A stretch of DNA of 64,000 nt, from NCBI GenBank assembly GCA_023614405.1, contig JAJUPC010000221.1, positions 310,001 to 374,000 on the forward strand. The letters run 5' to 3'. Position numbers and translations under genes: made by a program. The notes beneath the pieces were generated by a model. It did not search any database and was not told the DNA's origin. It worked only from the letters and a program-made list of their open reading frames with translations. Positions 1 through 8,333 of the stretch are shown piece by piece. The stretch comes from Avena insularis. Lineage: Eukaryota; Streptophyta; Magnoliopsida; Poales; Poaceae. Position 1 is the stretch's first letter. Every line of letters begins with the position of its first letter.

Positions 1-1275
1 AGGAAGAAGGGTCATACCAGGTTCGCAGGAAGCTGCTGAAGCTCAAGGTAGCGTCGGTTTGCGAAGGGGCGTGCTGTCACGGTGATGATTCCTCGTCGGA
101 GTTGTGCACGGCGTCGGGTGGTTGTTGTCGGAGTCATTGCCGAGGTTTCGCGTCGCCCTAACACAAGCCAGAGGGTTTAGGAGATGCGCAAGAACGTGGT
201 GAACAATCTCGTGTGAGTCAGAAGTGAAGGGGCGCACGGGACTTACGGAATTTGGTCGCCGGAGTCGAGGTGGTCGTCAGATGCTTGCGGCGTCGAGCGG
301 AAACGGCGACCTAGGGCAGTACAGGATGAACTGGGGGTCAGGAGGTGCGCAAAGAGATTGCAAAACTGCTCGTTTGAACCAGAGGGGAAGGGGCGCACGG
401 GGTTTACCGGAATCGATCGCCGGAGTGAGATCTGTCTGCGGCGGTGCAAGGATGATTGTGTGCAGCCTGGTGGCGGCGAGGTGGTGCTAAGTGAGGGGAA
501 ATGGCCGCGGTGTAGAGGGGATCTTATAGCCAGAGGCTCGACAGGAAACGCTCGTCACATCAATGCCAATTAAGCTCGGGTATCATCACAACGCCACAAG
601 CGGAGATGGTGCGTGGATTCAGGGGAAGACGATCGACGTGGAGGAGGCCCGCCGTGAGCCGGCGCGCGAGGTGGAGGTGGGGTCTGTCTGCTGCTGATCG
701 AATGCGCAGGCCAAGGTGAGAGAAGAAAAGAACATCCCCGGGTGGGCTAGTTGGGCTCGATTCGTTGCTAGTCCAGAAACCTGGCGCGCGGCCCTTTTCA
801 TTTGATTGCTTCTTTTATTTTTTCTAATTCTATTTTCTGAAATGATTTTGATATGAATTCAAATCCTTTTTGAATTTAAACAGTTCTGGGGACCTTTGCA
901 GGGTTCTGTGGTTTCAAAACCAGTTATTTAAACATGTAGTTACCCTACAAGGGCTTGGTCAAGCTTGGGCTTAACAATCAGAGACTTTGTCTCTGGTTTG
1001 CAAATGTTTTAAAACAAAATAGGGTTTTGAAATTTATTTCTAAGTTGAAAACTTTGGTCAAACTTTTACACCTAAACTTTCCAACAATGGAGGCAAGTAA
1101 ACAAGTTACTAAACATTCAAGTTTCAAAGGGTGATGGCCATTTGAATCAAATTTGTTCACATGAAATCATAGCACAAGCTTCTGCTTCTGAAATGATTTT
1201 GAGAAAAACCCTAAATGATGAAGGATGCAAGGATGATATGAATGAGCTTTGAAATATGATTTTAGGGATGTTACA
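1..1275 (-). repeat. 3' LTR of element A (partial)
   Basis: On the minus strand the LTR starts TGTAACATCCC at 1275 and runs off the window. It matches 18343-19613, the outer part of the 5' LTR, with small indels. It holds an AT-rich upstream part (about 800-1275) and a GC-rich part (1-790) with a TATA box at 521-529. No gene is seen in it; short frames here are chance. Confidence 0.93.
521..529 (-). promoter_or_regulatory. TATA box in element A 3' LTR
   Basis: Minus strand reads CTATAAGAT. The same motif stands at the same LTR position in the other three A/B-family LTRs (18861-18870, 36507-36515, 45925-45934), lying between an AT-rich U3 and a GC-rich stretch. This is the likely Pol II promoter of the family; transcription start not determined. 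Confidence 0.6.
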
Positions 1276-1314
1276 AATCTAACCCCCTTAAGATGAATCT
1301 CGCCCTCGAGATTC
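1276..1314 (-). promoter_or_regulatory. Polypurine tract and adjoining 8-bp hairpin of element A
   Basis: Directly before the 3' LTR, the minus strand has a purine-rich run with five consecutive G (1276-1292), the expected primer for plus-strand DNA synthesis. Beside it, GAATCTCG (1295-1302) and CGAGATTC (1307-1314) form a perfect 8-bp inverted repeat with a 4-nt loop. The same pair of features occurs in element B, C, D and the LARD. Confidence 0.8.
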
Positions 1315-2598
1315 GGATTGGCTAGCAAATAGGTGAGGGTGGTCTTTCTGAAGATCATCTTCTCTTTCCCATGTTGCTTCCTCTTCGGAATGATGATTCC
1401 ATTGCACCTTGCAAAACTTGATAGTTTTTGTCCTTGTGACTCTTCTCATGTCTCAAGAACCTTGACAGGCTTTTCTTCATAGGTGAGATCACTTTCTAGT
1501 TGGACTTCTTCCAAAGGTATGGTATCCTTCAGAGAAGATTCTTCCATTTCTGGGTGACATTTCTTGAGATGACTCACATGAAAAACATTATGGACTGCTA
1601 ATAAAGATGCTGGCAGTTCGATTTCATATGCAACTTCTCCCTTGCGACTTAGAATGTTGAATGGCCCAACATATCTTGGTGCCAACTTTCCTTTGACTCC
1701 AAATCTTTTCACTCCACGAAGTGGTGATATTCTAAGATAAGCTCTATCCCCAACTTCATAGGTGACTTCACGCTTAGAATCATGTAGCTTTTCCGTCGAG
1801 ACCGTGCTATCTTCAACCTGTCCTTAACCAATTTGACCTTTCTTCGGTGTCTTTGATAAGATCTGGTCCAAACAAACTTCTTTCTCCCACACCATTCCAT
1901 AGCAATGGGTGGTACACTTTCTTCCAGAGAGAAACTCAAATGGTGCCATCCCAATGCTAGATTGGTAATCGTTATTGTAAGAGAACTCTGCGTAAGCGCA
2001 CTTTCATCCCAACTTGCTCCATAGTCTAGGGCACATGCCCTCAACATGTCTTCAAGAATTTGATTAGTCCTTTCTTTGTCCATCAGTTTGAGGATGAAAA
2101 GCAAGGCTGAATTCCAACCTCGCTCCTAAAGACTCATGAAGTCATCTCCAAAAGTGAGAAGTGAACTGAGTTCCTCTATCAGACACAATACTCTTAGGTA
2201 CACCGTGAAGGCATACAATTATGCTCATGTAGATTCTGGCTAACTTGGCACTGGTATAAGTTGTCTTTACGGGTATAAAATGAGCCACTTTAGTTAGGCG
2301 ATCCACTACTACCCATATGGAATCATACCCTGACCTGGTCCTTGGTAATCCGGTAATGAAATCCATACCAATATTTTCCCACTTCCATTCAGGAATAGGC
2401 AGTGGTTGAAGCAAACCTGCTGGTTTCGATGCTCGCTTTCACTCTACTACACACATCACACAAAGCAATGTGTTCGGCGATGTCCCTTTTGAGATTGTTC
2501 CACCAAAATCTTTCTTTCATATCCATGTACATTTTGGTGTTTCCCGGGTGAATAGAATATGGAGAGTTATGGGCTTCTTGTAGAATCAGTTTCCGCAA
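1295..2598 (-). pseudogene. Element A integrase with C-terminal chromodomain (frameshifted)
   Basis: Integrase would join the cDNA to host chromatin; the chromodomain is thought to steer chromoviruses to heterochromatin. The N-terminal zinc-binding part lies at 2389-2598 (CDVC near its end). The core follows at 2142-2414 with GMDFITGLP and, later, SDRGTQF carrying the first two catalytic Asp. The third-acid region QILEDMLRACALDYG is in another frame near 2000. The C-terminal part at 1446-1712 has the KGKLAPRYVGPFNI motif, and the chromodomain follows across a further frame change. At least three frame breaks are present. Element B keeps the same region open over 315 codons, so several of the breaks may be sequence errors. 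Confidence 0.88.
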
Positions 2599-4159
2599 TT
2601 CCGGATCTTGTGGAACACAACACGCTTCCGTGCCATAAAGTACCTTGTTCGTCTATATGGAAACTTTTAGCTTTCCCTTGGCTAATCCTTTCCTTAATCT
2701 CTTCGATTTCTTTATCCGTCTTTTGGGCTTCTTTAATCTTATCCAACAGAGTGGGTTGAACATCCAAAGACATGAGATTTCCTTCTGGCACAATCTCCAA
2801 CCTGAGTTCCTTGAATTGCTTACACAAGTCATCTGGCAATTCACGTTTGGTAAGACCATTTACAAACGTCTTACGAGTTAGAGCATCTGCTACTACATTT
2901 GCTTTACCGGGGTGGTATTGCAAACTTAAGTCGTAATCCTTGATAAGTTCTAGCCATCTCCTTTGTCTCATATTGATTTCCTTCTGGCTGAAGATATATT
3001 TTAGACTCTTGTGATCCGTGAATACTTCACAACGCTTTCCCAAAAGGTAGTGTCTCCATGTTTTGAGTGCATGGACAACAACGGCTAACTCTAAATCATG
3101 AGTAGGATAGTTTACTTCATGAGTTTTGAGTTGTCTCGAGGCATAAGCCACAACTTTTCTGCCTTGCATAAGTACGGCACCTAATCCTTGATGAGAAGCA
3201 TCACAATACACTTGGAAATCCTTTTCCAAGTCTGGTAGGCACAAAACTGGTGCTGACACAAGTCTCTTCTTTAATTCTTGAAAGCTGAGTTCACAACCTT
3301 CAGACCAAGCAAATTTCTTATCTTTCTTTAACAATTCTGTCATTGGTTTGGCAACCTTTGAAAAAATTTCAATGAACCTTCTGTAATAACCTGCTAAGCC
3401 GAGGAAACTGCGAACTTCTTTCACATTCTTGGGAGATTCCCATTCTATCACTGCTGAAACTTTAGCAGGATCAACTGCTACACCATCCTTTGTCATAACA
3501 TGACCAAGAAAACCAACTTCCTCTAACCAAAACTCACACTTGCTGAATTTGGCATAAAGCTTATGTTCCCTCAGTTTCTCAAGTATCAAGCGTAGATGTC
3601 TTTCATGCTCTTCCTTGCTCTTGGAGTAGACTAAGATGTCATCGATGAAAACGACAACGAACTTGTCGAGAAATTCCATGAACACTTTGTTCATCATATT
3701 CATGAAGTATGCTGGAGCGTTGGGTAAACCAAAAGGCATCACAGTGTACTCATACAATCCATACCTTGTGGTGAATGCTGTTTTAGGTATGTCTTGCTCT
3801 CTTATCTTGAGTTGAAAATAGCCTGACCGAAGATCAATCTTCGAGAACACACACGCTCCTTCTAGCTGATCAAATAAGTCGTTGATTCTTGGCAAAGGAT
3901 ATTTGTTCTTGATCGTTACCTTGTTGAGAGAACGGTAATCTATGCATAACCTTTGAGTTCTATCTTTCTTTTCTACGAACAAAACTGGAGCTCCCCAAGA
4001 TGAAGAACTTGGCTGGATGAATCCTTTCTGCAATTGTTCTCCAAGTTGTTTCTTGAGTTCCTTAAGTTCGTCAACTGACATTTTATAAGGCCTCTTTGCT
4101 CTTGGTCCAGAACCTGGTACCAAATCTATTATAAACTCTACATCTCTATCTGGTGGCAT
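2567..4159 (-). CDS. Element A pol: reverse transcriptase and RNase H (530 codons open)
   Basis: Reverse transcriptase copies the genomic RNA and RNase H removes the RNA strand. The frame opens at [13 protein letters not shown], the usual linker after protease. RT blocks are clear: [33 protein letters not shown] (first catalytic Asp), MPFGLPNAP, and [11 protein letters not shown] with the catalytic FIDD at residues about 171-174. The connection and RNase H follow: [11 protein letters not shown] near residue 317, [10 protein letters not shown], and [15 protein letters not shown] near residue 430. It ends in the integrase zinc region where the frame breaks. All catalytic residues I looked for are present. 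The natural frame is continuous with the protease; the break at about 4160 is one missing base compared with element B. Confidence 0.93.
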   Translation of the reverse strand: MPPDRDVEFIIDLVPGSGPRAKRPYKMSVDELKELKKQLGEQLQKGFIQPSSSSWGAPVLFVEKKDRTQRLCIDYRSLNKVTIKNKYPLPRINDLFDQLEGACVFSKIDLRSGYFQLKIREQDIPKTAFTTRYGLYEYTVMPFGLPNAPAYFMNMMNKVFMEFLDKFVVVFIDDILVYSKSKEEHERHLRLILEKLREHKLYAKFSKCEFWLEEVGFLGHVMTKDGVAVDPAKVSAVIEWESPKNVKEVRSFLGLAGYYRRFIEIFSKVAKPMTELLKKDKKFAWSEGCELSFQELKKRLVSAPVLCLPDLEKDFQVYCDASHQGLGAVLMQGRKVVAYASRQLKTHEVNYPTHDLELAVVVHALKTWRHYLLGKRCEVFTDHKSLKYIFSQKEINMRQRRWLELIKDYDLSLQYHPGKANVVADALTRKTFVNGLTKRELPDDLCKQFKELRLEIVPEGNLMSLDVQPTLLDKIKEAQKTDKEIEEIKERISQGKAKSFHIDEQGTLWHGSVLCSTRSGIAETDSTRSP

Positions 4160-4640
4160 TCCCGGTAACTCTTCGGAAACACATCCGGATATTCACACAC
4201 AATTGGCACCGTGTCCATGCTAACCCCCTTAAGAGAATTCAGCTTACTTCCCTTTGATGTAAAATTGGACTTGAATTTTATCCTCCTACCTTCAGGGGTT
4301 GTGAGTGCAACGGTGCGATTGGCACAATCTAGTACTCCCTCATACTTAGCCATCCAATCCATTCCCAAAATCACATCCAATCCTTGGGAATTTAGGATTA
4401 TTAGGTTCACTGGAAACTTATGTTTTCCGATCTCTATGACTAGATCCCGGCATCCAAGACTCACTATCATATCTCCACCCGGAGAGCTAACTTTTATTGG
4501 ACACCCAATGTTTTCAGATGCAAACCCGTTTCTATCAACAAATGCTTTTGATATGAATGAATGAGATGCACCAGTGTCAAAGAGTACAAATGTTGAGATG
4601 GAATTGAGTCTGAACTTACCAAAGAACAAGATCGTGCTCT
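4138..4640 (-). CDS. Element A aspartic protease region of pol
   Basis: The retroviral-type aspartic protease processes Gag and Pol. [10 protein letters not shown] carries the catalytic DTG, and DVILGMDWM is the second conserved block (flap-to-C-terminal part). The reading frame is +1 relative to gag and is open upstream to 4962, so it overlaps the gag end; gag stops at 4616-4618 while this frame reads through. The frame then runs into VCEYPDVFP and is knocked out near 4160, where element B continues unbroken into RT. This frame arrangement is the same in element B, so the gag-pol offset looks like a family trait. Confidence 0.88.
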
Positions 4641-5709
4641 TCATAGACCTCCTCCACATTGATGTGGTTGACCTGTCCTTTCTGAAAAGGATTGGGTTTG
4701 TTAGGTCCTTCAACTTTCTTTTCAGGGCACTCATTAGCATAATGCCCCAGCTTCTTGCATTTGTAGCATTCGACCTGACTGATGTCCTTTTTAGGCTGGT
4801 TTCCACTTCCACTTCCACTATGGTGGCTCTTATGTCCACTCTTGTGATTCTTGTACTTATCATTGTCATGATTGCGATGATGCTTGTTGTCATGATGGTT
4901 GTGGTTGTGGTGCTTGTTAAATTTCCCATGCTTGTGGGATCCTGAGCTGACACTATCATCATAGTGAGATCGTTTATGAGACGATCCCGAGCTGTGCTTG
5001 TCGGAGTGTTTCCTCTTTCTACTCTCGACTTGCTTCATTTTATTCTCCACAATAACAGCCTTGTCACACAGCGACTGATAAGTTGGTACATATGCCACAG
5101 ACAGCTGCAGATTCAGCTCATCATTCAATCCTTCCAGAAACTTTTCCTTTCTTTTGGCATCTGTGTCAACCTCATCCGGTGCATAGCACGCCAGATTGTT
5201 GAACTCTTCTATATACTCAGCCACGCTGTGGTGGCGCTGCTTCAGGTTGTGAAACTCCTTCTTTTTCAGGCTCATCATTCCTTGTGAGATATGTGTAGTG
5301 CGAAAGCCATCTTCAAAGATAGCCCAAGTCACCTCATCGATAGGAGTGGTGATCTGGAAGTTGTCCCACCATGCGGCGGTTGGTCCTTCCAATAGATGTG
5401 CTGCGAACCTGACTTTTTCAGCATCCGTGCAGCCCACGGTCACTAAGTCTTTGTTCACAGAACGTAGCCAATCATTGGCCACCATGGGATCAATCGTTCC
5501 TGAAAACTTAGCTGGCCTCAGACGTAGAAATCTGGTGAGCATATCAAAACCCGGAGGGTTGTTGTTGTTGTTGTTGTTGTTATTGGGGTTGTTGTTCGGT
5601 TTTGAATGAATGTCGCCATCATTTGCATAAGTCGGTTCTGCGCATTCATCATCTGTTGCATTTCCGGGGTAATGTTGTTGGGGTTGGGGTTTGCGCGACG
5701 GGGAGGCAT
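4616..5709 (-). CDS. Element A gag (capsid and nucleocapsid), one frame break near 5.53 kb
   Basis: Gag builds the particle and binds the RNA. I place the start at 5707-5709 (MPPRRANPNPNN), directly after a CCACAG acceptor-like site. A Met/Gln-rich N-terminus and an Asn/Thr run encoded by an AAC repeat follow, then FLRLRPAKFSGTIDPM, AAHLLEGPTAAWWDNF and AEYIEEFNNLACY, the typical retrotransposon Gag core. A basic His-rich linker precedes one CCHC zinc knuckle (CYKCKKLGHYANEC). The frame ends VLW-stop at 4616. The break lies in or next to the AAC repeat; 4616-5542 is open for 308 codons. Confidence 0.9.
5557..5591. repeat. AAC/GTT trinucleotide microsatellite inside gag
   Basis: An interrupted GTT repeat on the plus strand codes an Asn run in the gag frame (Thr in the neighbouring frame). 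The matching tract in element B (about 41488-41530) differs in repeat number. Slippage here is a plausible cause of the gag frame break. Confidence 0.8.
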
Positions 5710-5941
5710 CTGTGGTTTATTCATATAGAGATAAGAATGAGATACCCTTACATGATTCATGCACAATACATCACACAAGCAAACACATAGCATGCAACAC
5801 AAGGATCAAAGTTCAACAACAAGATAACAAAGTCTCAAAGTAAAAACACACAAGTGGCAAGCCATCCACATGTCGGATGGTCCAATAATAAGTTCACAAA
5901 TAACAAGTACGGTAAATAGAGATAACTGAGTAGTCAAGTCT

Positions 5942-6727
5942 ACTCACAAGATCATCTCCTCCTCGACAAAGGTAAGACTCGTTCTCCATTGCGGTCTTGT
6001 TCTCCTCGATAGTAGTGGTCAAGGAGTCGATCTTCGCCTTGAGAGCCCTCTTCTGGGAACGAAGTCTCAATCACCGCTCTGCTGCTCTAACTCGAAGTCC
6101 TTGAACTTCAGTTCCTCAGTCATGTCCCGAATCTTCTTGTTCCTATCCTGGACACGTTTCTCCTGACTCTTGAACTTATGGTCTTGGGTCTCGAACTTCG
6201 CCTTCATCTCCTTGACTACCTCTGCCCCGCTGGCCAAGAGCTTGTCCTTCTCGGTTGCACTGAGCTCGCCATTGCTAAGCATGACGTTGGTCCCGTCAAG
6301 ATCCACGTGCCTAATAAGAGTCTCTAAGTCCTGGAGGTACAGGCGTACGGCTCTCTGTGGCCCTCGAGTCGCCCCTCAAAGTCGATGGACTCTCCGTCAT
6401 CATCACGCCTTTCAAGGTGTGGAAGTGAGTGCCTCTAACCTGTCGGGAGGACGACCCAACAGCCGCCCTATCAGTCCTCGCATGACAACCTCCATGCCTC
6501 TCTCCTGCCATCGTGCATAAGCTTGAAGATGATGGCCTCCGTAGTAGGCCTGGTCAAGGCCCCTGCTGGTTCACCTTGAAGCCCCATAGGTCCTTCCTCT
6601 CAAACTTGGTGAGTGGGTGCACCATAATGGTGGGAAGAGGGAGATCGAGCAAGGTAGTAAGCTCTACGATACGAGGACCAAAACGGGTAACCTGGAACTC
6701 CTCAATAGTGTTGATGGTAATAGGCAT
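5942..6727 (-). pseudogene. orf0b: extra reading frame upstream of gag in element A, with coiled coil
   Basis: Function not recognised. It starts at ATG 6725-6727 immediately after an AG preceded by a pyrimidine- and T-rich spacer with a CTAAC branch-like site. The first part contains FGPRIVELTTLLDLPLP and HPLTKFERKDLWGFKVNQ, nearly identical in element B (42393-42662). A basic part follows, then a Lys/Glu-rich coiled coil with heptad-like spacing (KEMKAKFETQDHKFKSQEKR) and a second helix around QKRALKAKIDSL in B. It is split over three frames here (6311-6511 and 6067-6306 hold pieces) and also broken in B, at different places, so an intact product of about 250 residues is plausible for the family. 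It could be a nucleocapsid-like accessory protein or a captured host exon; neither can be shown. Confidence 0.6.
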
Positions 6728-6921
6728 CTATTTATAAGATTGAGAAAGTTAGAACAACACAATTTAAAATAAACAAGACAAACATGCATACATATCCATG
6801 GAACACAAAATCACACAAGTCATGCATACATGAATCCATTACATCAACCAAGGTTCAAACTTATTTAAGGTATCATTTGGAAAATAAGGTGATAGGTGGT
6901 GGTCCAACTAACGAAGTGTGT

Positions 6922-7428
6922 TTACAAACCTATCTCACTGGATCTGGTGGGTAACACAATGTTCCTAGAGGCAATCAGCCTATCTTGTTCACATGCTTCC
7001 ATCACTAAGTCTATAATATCTCCCCTTACGGTTTGGTTAGTGACTTCCAACTCTTGGGTAAGTTCCTTTTCTTTCTCTAAGTCTTTTTGGAGGTTGAGCA
7101 TCTTGCACTTGACTCTAGCACTGAGTTCTTTGATAGTCTTCCAAGATGCTTCTCTTGCTGACTCAAAGAATGTGGTATGCATCACAGTGTTGGTGTACAT
7201 GCAGAAGCCTCTTTCTTTGTGGTTGTCTTCCTTGTTTTTGTACAAGTGAAGTTGCACCCACCAATACTCCACTCCTTCCTCCATCACTGGAAAGCCCTTG
7301 TACACAGCTGCACCCTGTGTTTCCATTGCCTCCATGAGGTCCTTGAGAATCTTGGGAAACTCAGTCTCACACTCCAAGGTCATGGTCATGAGTGGTCCTT
7401 TCTTCACGGCTTCGTTGAAGGAGTTCAT
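6922..7428 (-). CDS. orf0a: 168-codon extra reading frame between primer site and gag, element A
   Basis: Function not recognised. The frame is intact in A: MNSFNEAVKKGPLMTMTLE at the start, VEYWWVQLHLYKN near residues 53-65, a conserved middle (RGFCMYTNT, HTTFFESAREASWKTIKELS) and a predicted coiled coil (LQKDLEKEKELTQELE) at about residues 112-127. The matching region of element B (42856-43359) keeps most of the residues but has a stop near its start and two frame breaks. The start lies directly after CTATTTGTAG, a good splice-acceptor-like sequence. No transmembrane segment or zinc motif is seen. I recall that some rice gypsy families also carry an orf0 upstream of gag, so the location has a precedent; homology to those is untested. 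Confidence 0.7.
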   Translation of the reverse strand: MNSFNEAVKKGPLMTMTLECETEFPKILKDLMEAMETQGAAVYKGFPVMEEGVEYWWVQLHLYKNKEDNHKERGFCMYTNTVMHTTFFESAREASWKTIKELSARVKCKMLNLQKDLEKEKELTQELEVTNQTVRGDIIDLVMEACEQDRLIASRNIVLPTRSSEIGL

Positions 7429-7554
7429 CTACAAATAGAGATGAGAATGAGAAGATTAGAAAAGTTTACGAGAAGAATAGACAAGTGTAGAAGTAGTTAA
7501 AGATTTTCCTTAGTGGTTTCCAATCCTAGGGTCATAATCCCACAGCAACATGTT

Positions 7555-7565
7555 GCTCGATACCA
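7555..7565 (-). promoter_or_regulatory. Primer binding site of element A (initiator Met tRNA)
   Basis: Minus strand reads TGGTATCGAGC, two bases from the LTR end, against the usual TGGTATCAGAGC; one A is missing, at a CAG site. Element B has TGGTATCAGC, missing AG at the same place, so the functional ancestor probably had the full match. Confidence 0.8.
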
Positions 7566-7567
7566 TC

Positions 7568-8333
7568 TCGTCAGACCCTCCTTTATAAAGGAAAGGATCC
7601 CTGTGATTGCAATGCTAGTCCCTGGATCAATGCTAGCATCCACAGTTTAAGATGAAGTACACAGATACAAAGGTCGTTTATTACATTCATTCCAGAGATA
7701 AAACATAGTCTTTTACAACTCAGGGCCAAAGGCCTAATACAAGAGTTTATGGAATAAGTAAATAAACATAAGTCTTCATCTTCATGTGCCACAGGCAAGC
7801 ATGTTGAGTGTAGACTCATGACTCCTATTCATCATCGGAGTAACCTGCAACATTACAAGTTACAGCCACAAAGGGTCAATACTTTGGAATAGTATTGGCA
7901 AGTGATACCTTAGCTTATTTAAAGTGGACTATAATACTATATGCATTTGGCTAAGTGGAGCTTAGGCTTGCATTGCTCAAAATAGATTTTTCCTTATCAT
8001 TTGAAAACACTAAGTTTTTGTTTGGCACAAACCACCCAAGGCATCTACCAATCAAAGATTGAAGATCCTTTAACCCTTGTTCAACCACAAGTTATTACTT
8101 AGAAATTGGGATGAGGAGATTCTTGATAGCTTCCATGTCTTAATGCTCAAATTGTCCTTTTCCAGGGACATGGCTAAGTACTTAGATTTTACACTCTGCA
8201 GAGGTGGTGCACTTTCCCCACAAGACTTGGTTTCACCAAGACAAGATCTTTCAGAGGCCTTCCCTTAGACCAACATGGACGCGCTCCAACCTATCAAACC
8301 CCTACCACCCACTGTCCATTTGGCTAAGTTATT
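7568..8333 (-). repeat. 5' LTR of element A, inner (U5) part
   Basis: Matches 43497 onward in element B. The end is degenerate (TCGTCAG against TGTAAGA in B). The LTR is interrupted at 8334 by the LARD and resumes at 17179; together the two parts measure about 3.2 kb, close to the 3167 bp of the B 5' LTR. No gene is seen. Confidence 0.9.
8329..8333. repeat. Target site duplication TTATT, left copy
   Basis: TTATT here and at 17174-17178 flank the LARD exactly. Five bases is the usual Ty3/gypsy duplication length. Confidence 0.9.

Noticed and set aside
7583..7819. 78-codon minus-strand frame with counterparts in the other A/B LTRs (34721-35017, 43561-43746)
   Set aside because: Similarity is explained by LTR homology; lengths and ends differ between copies and no domain is visible.
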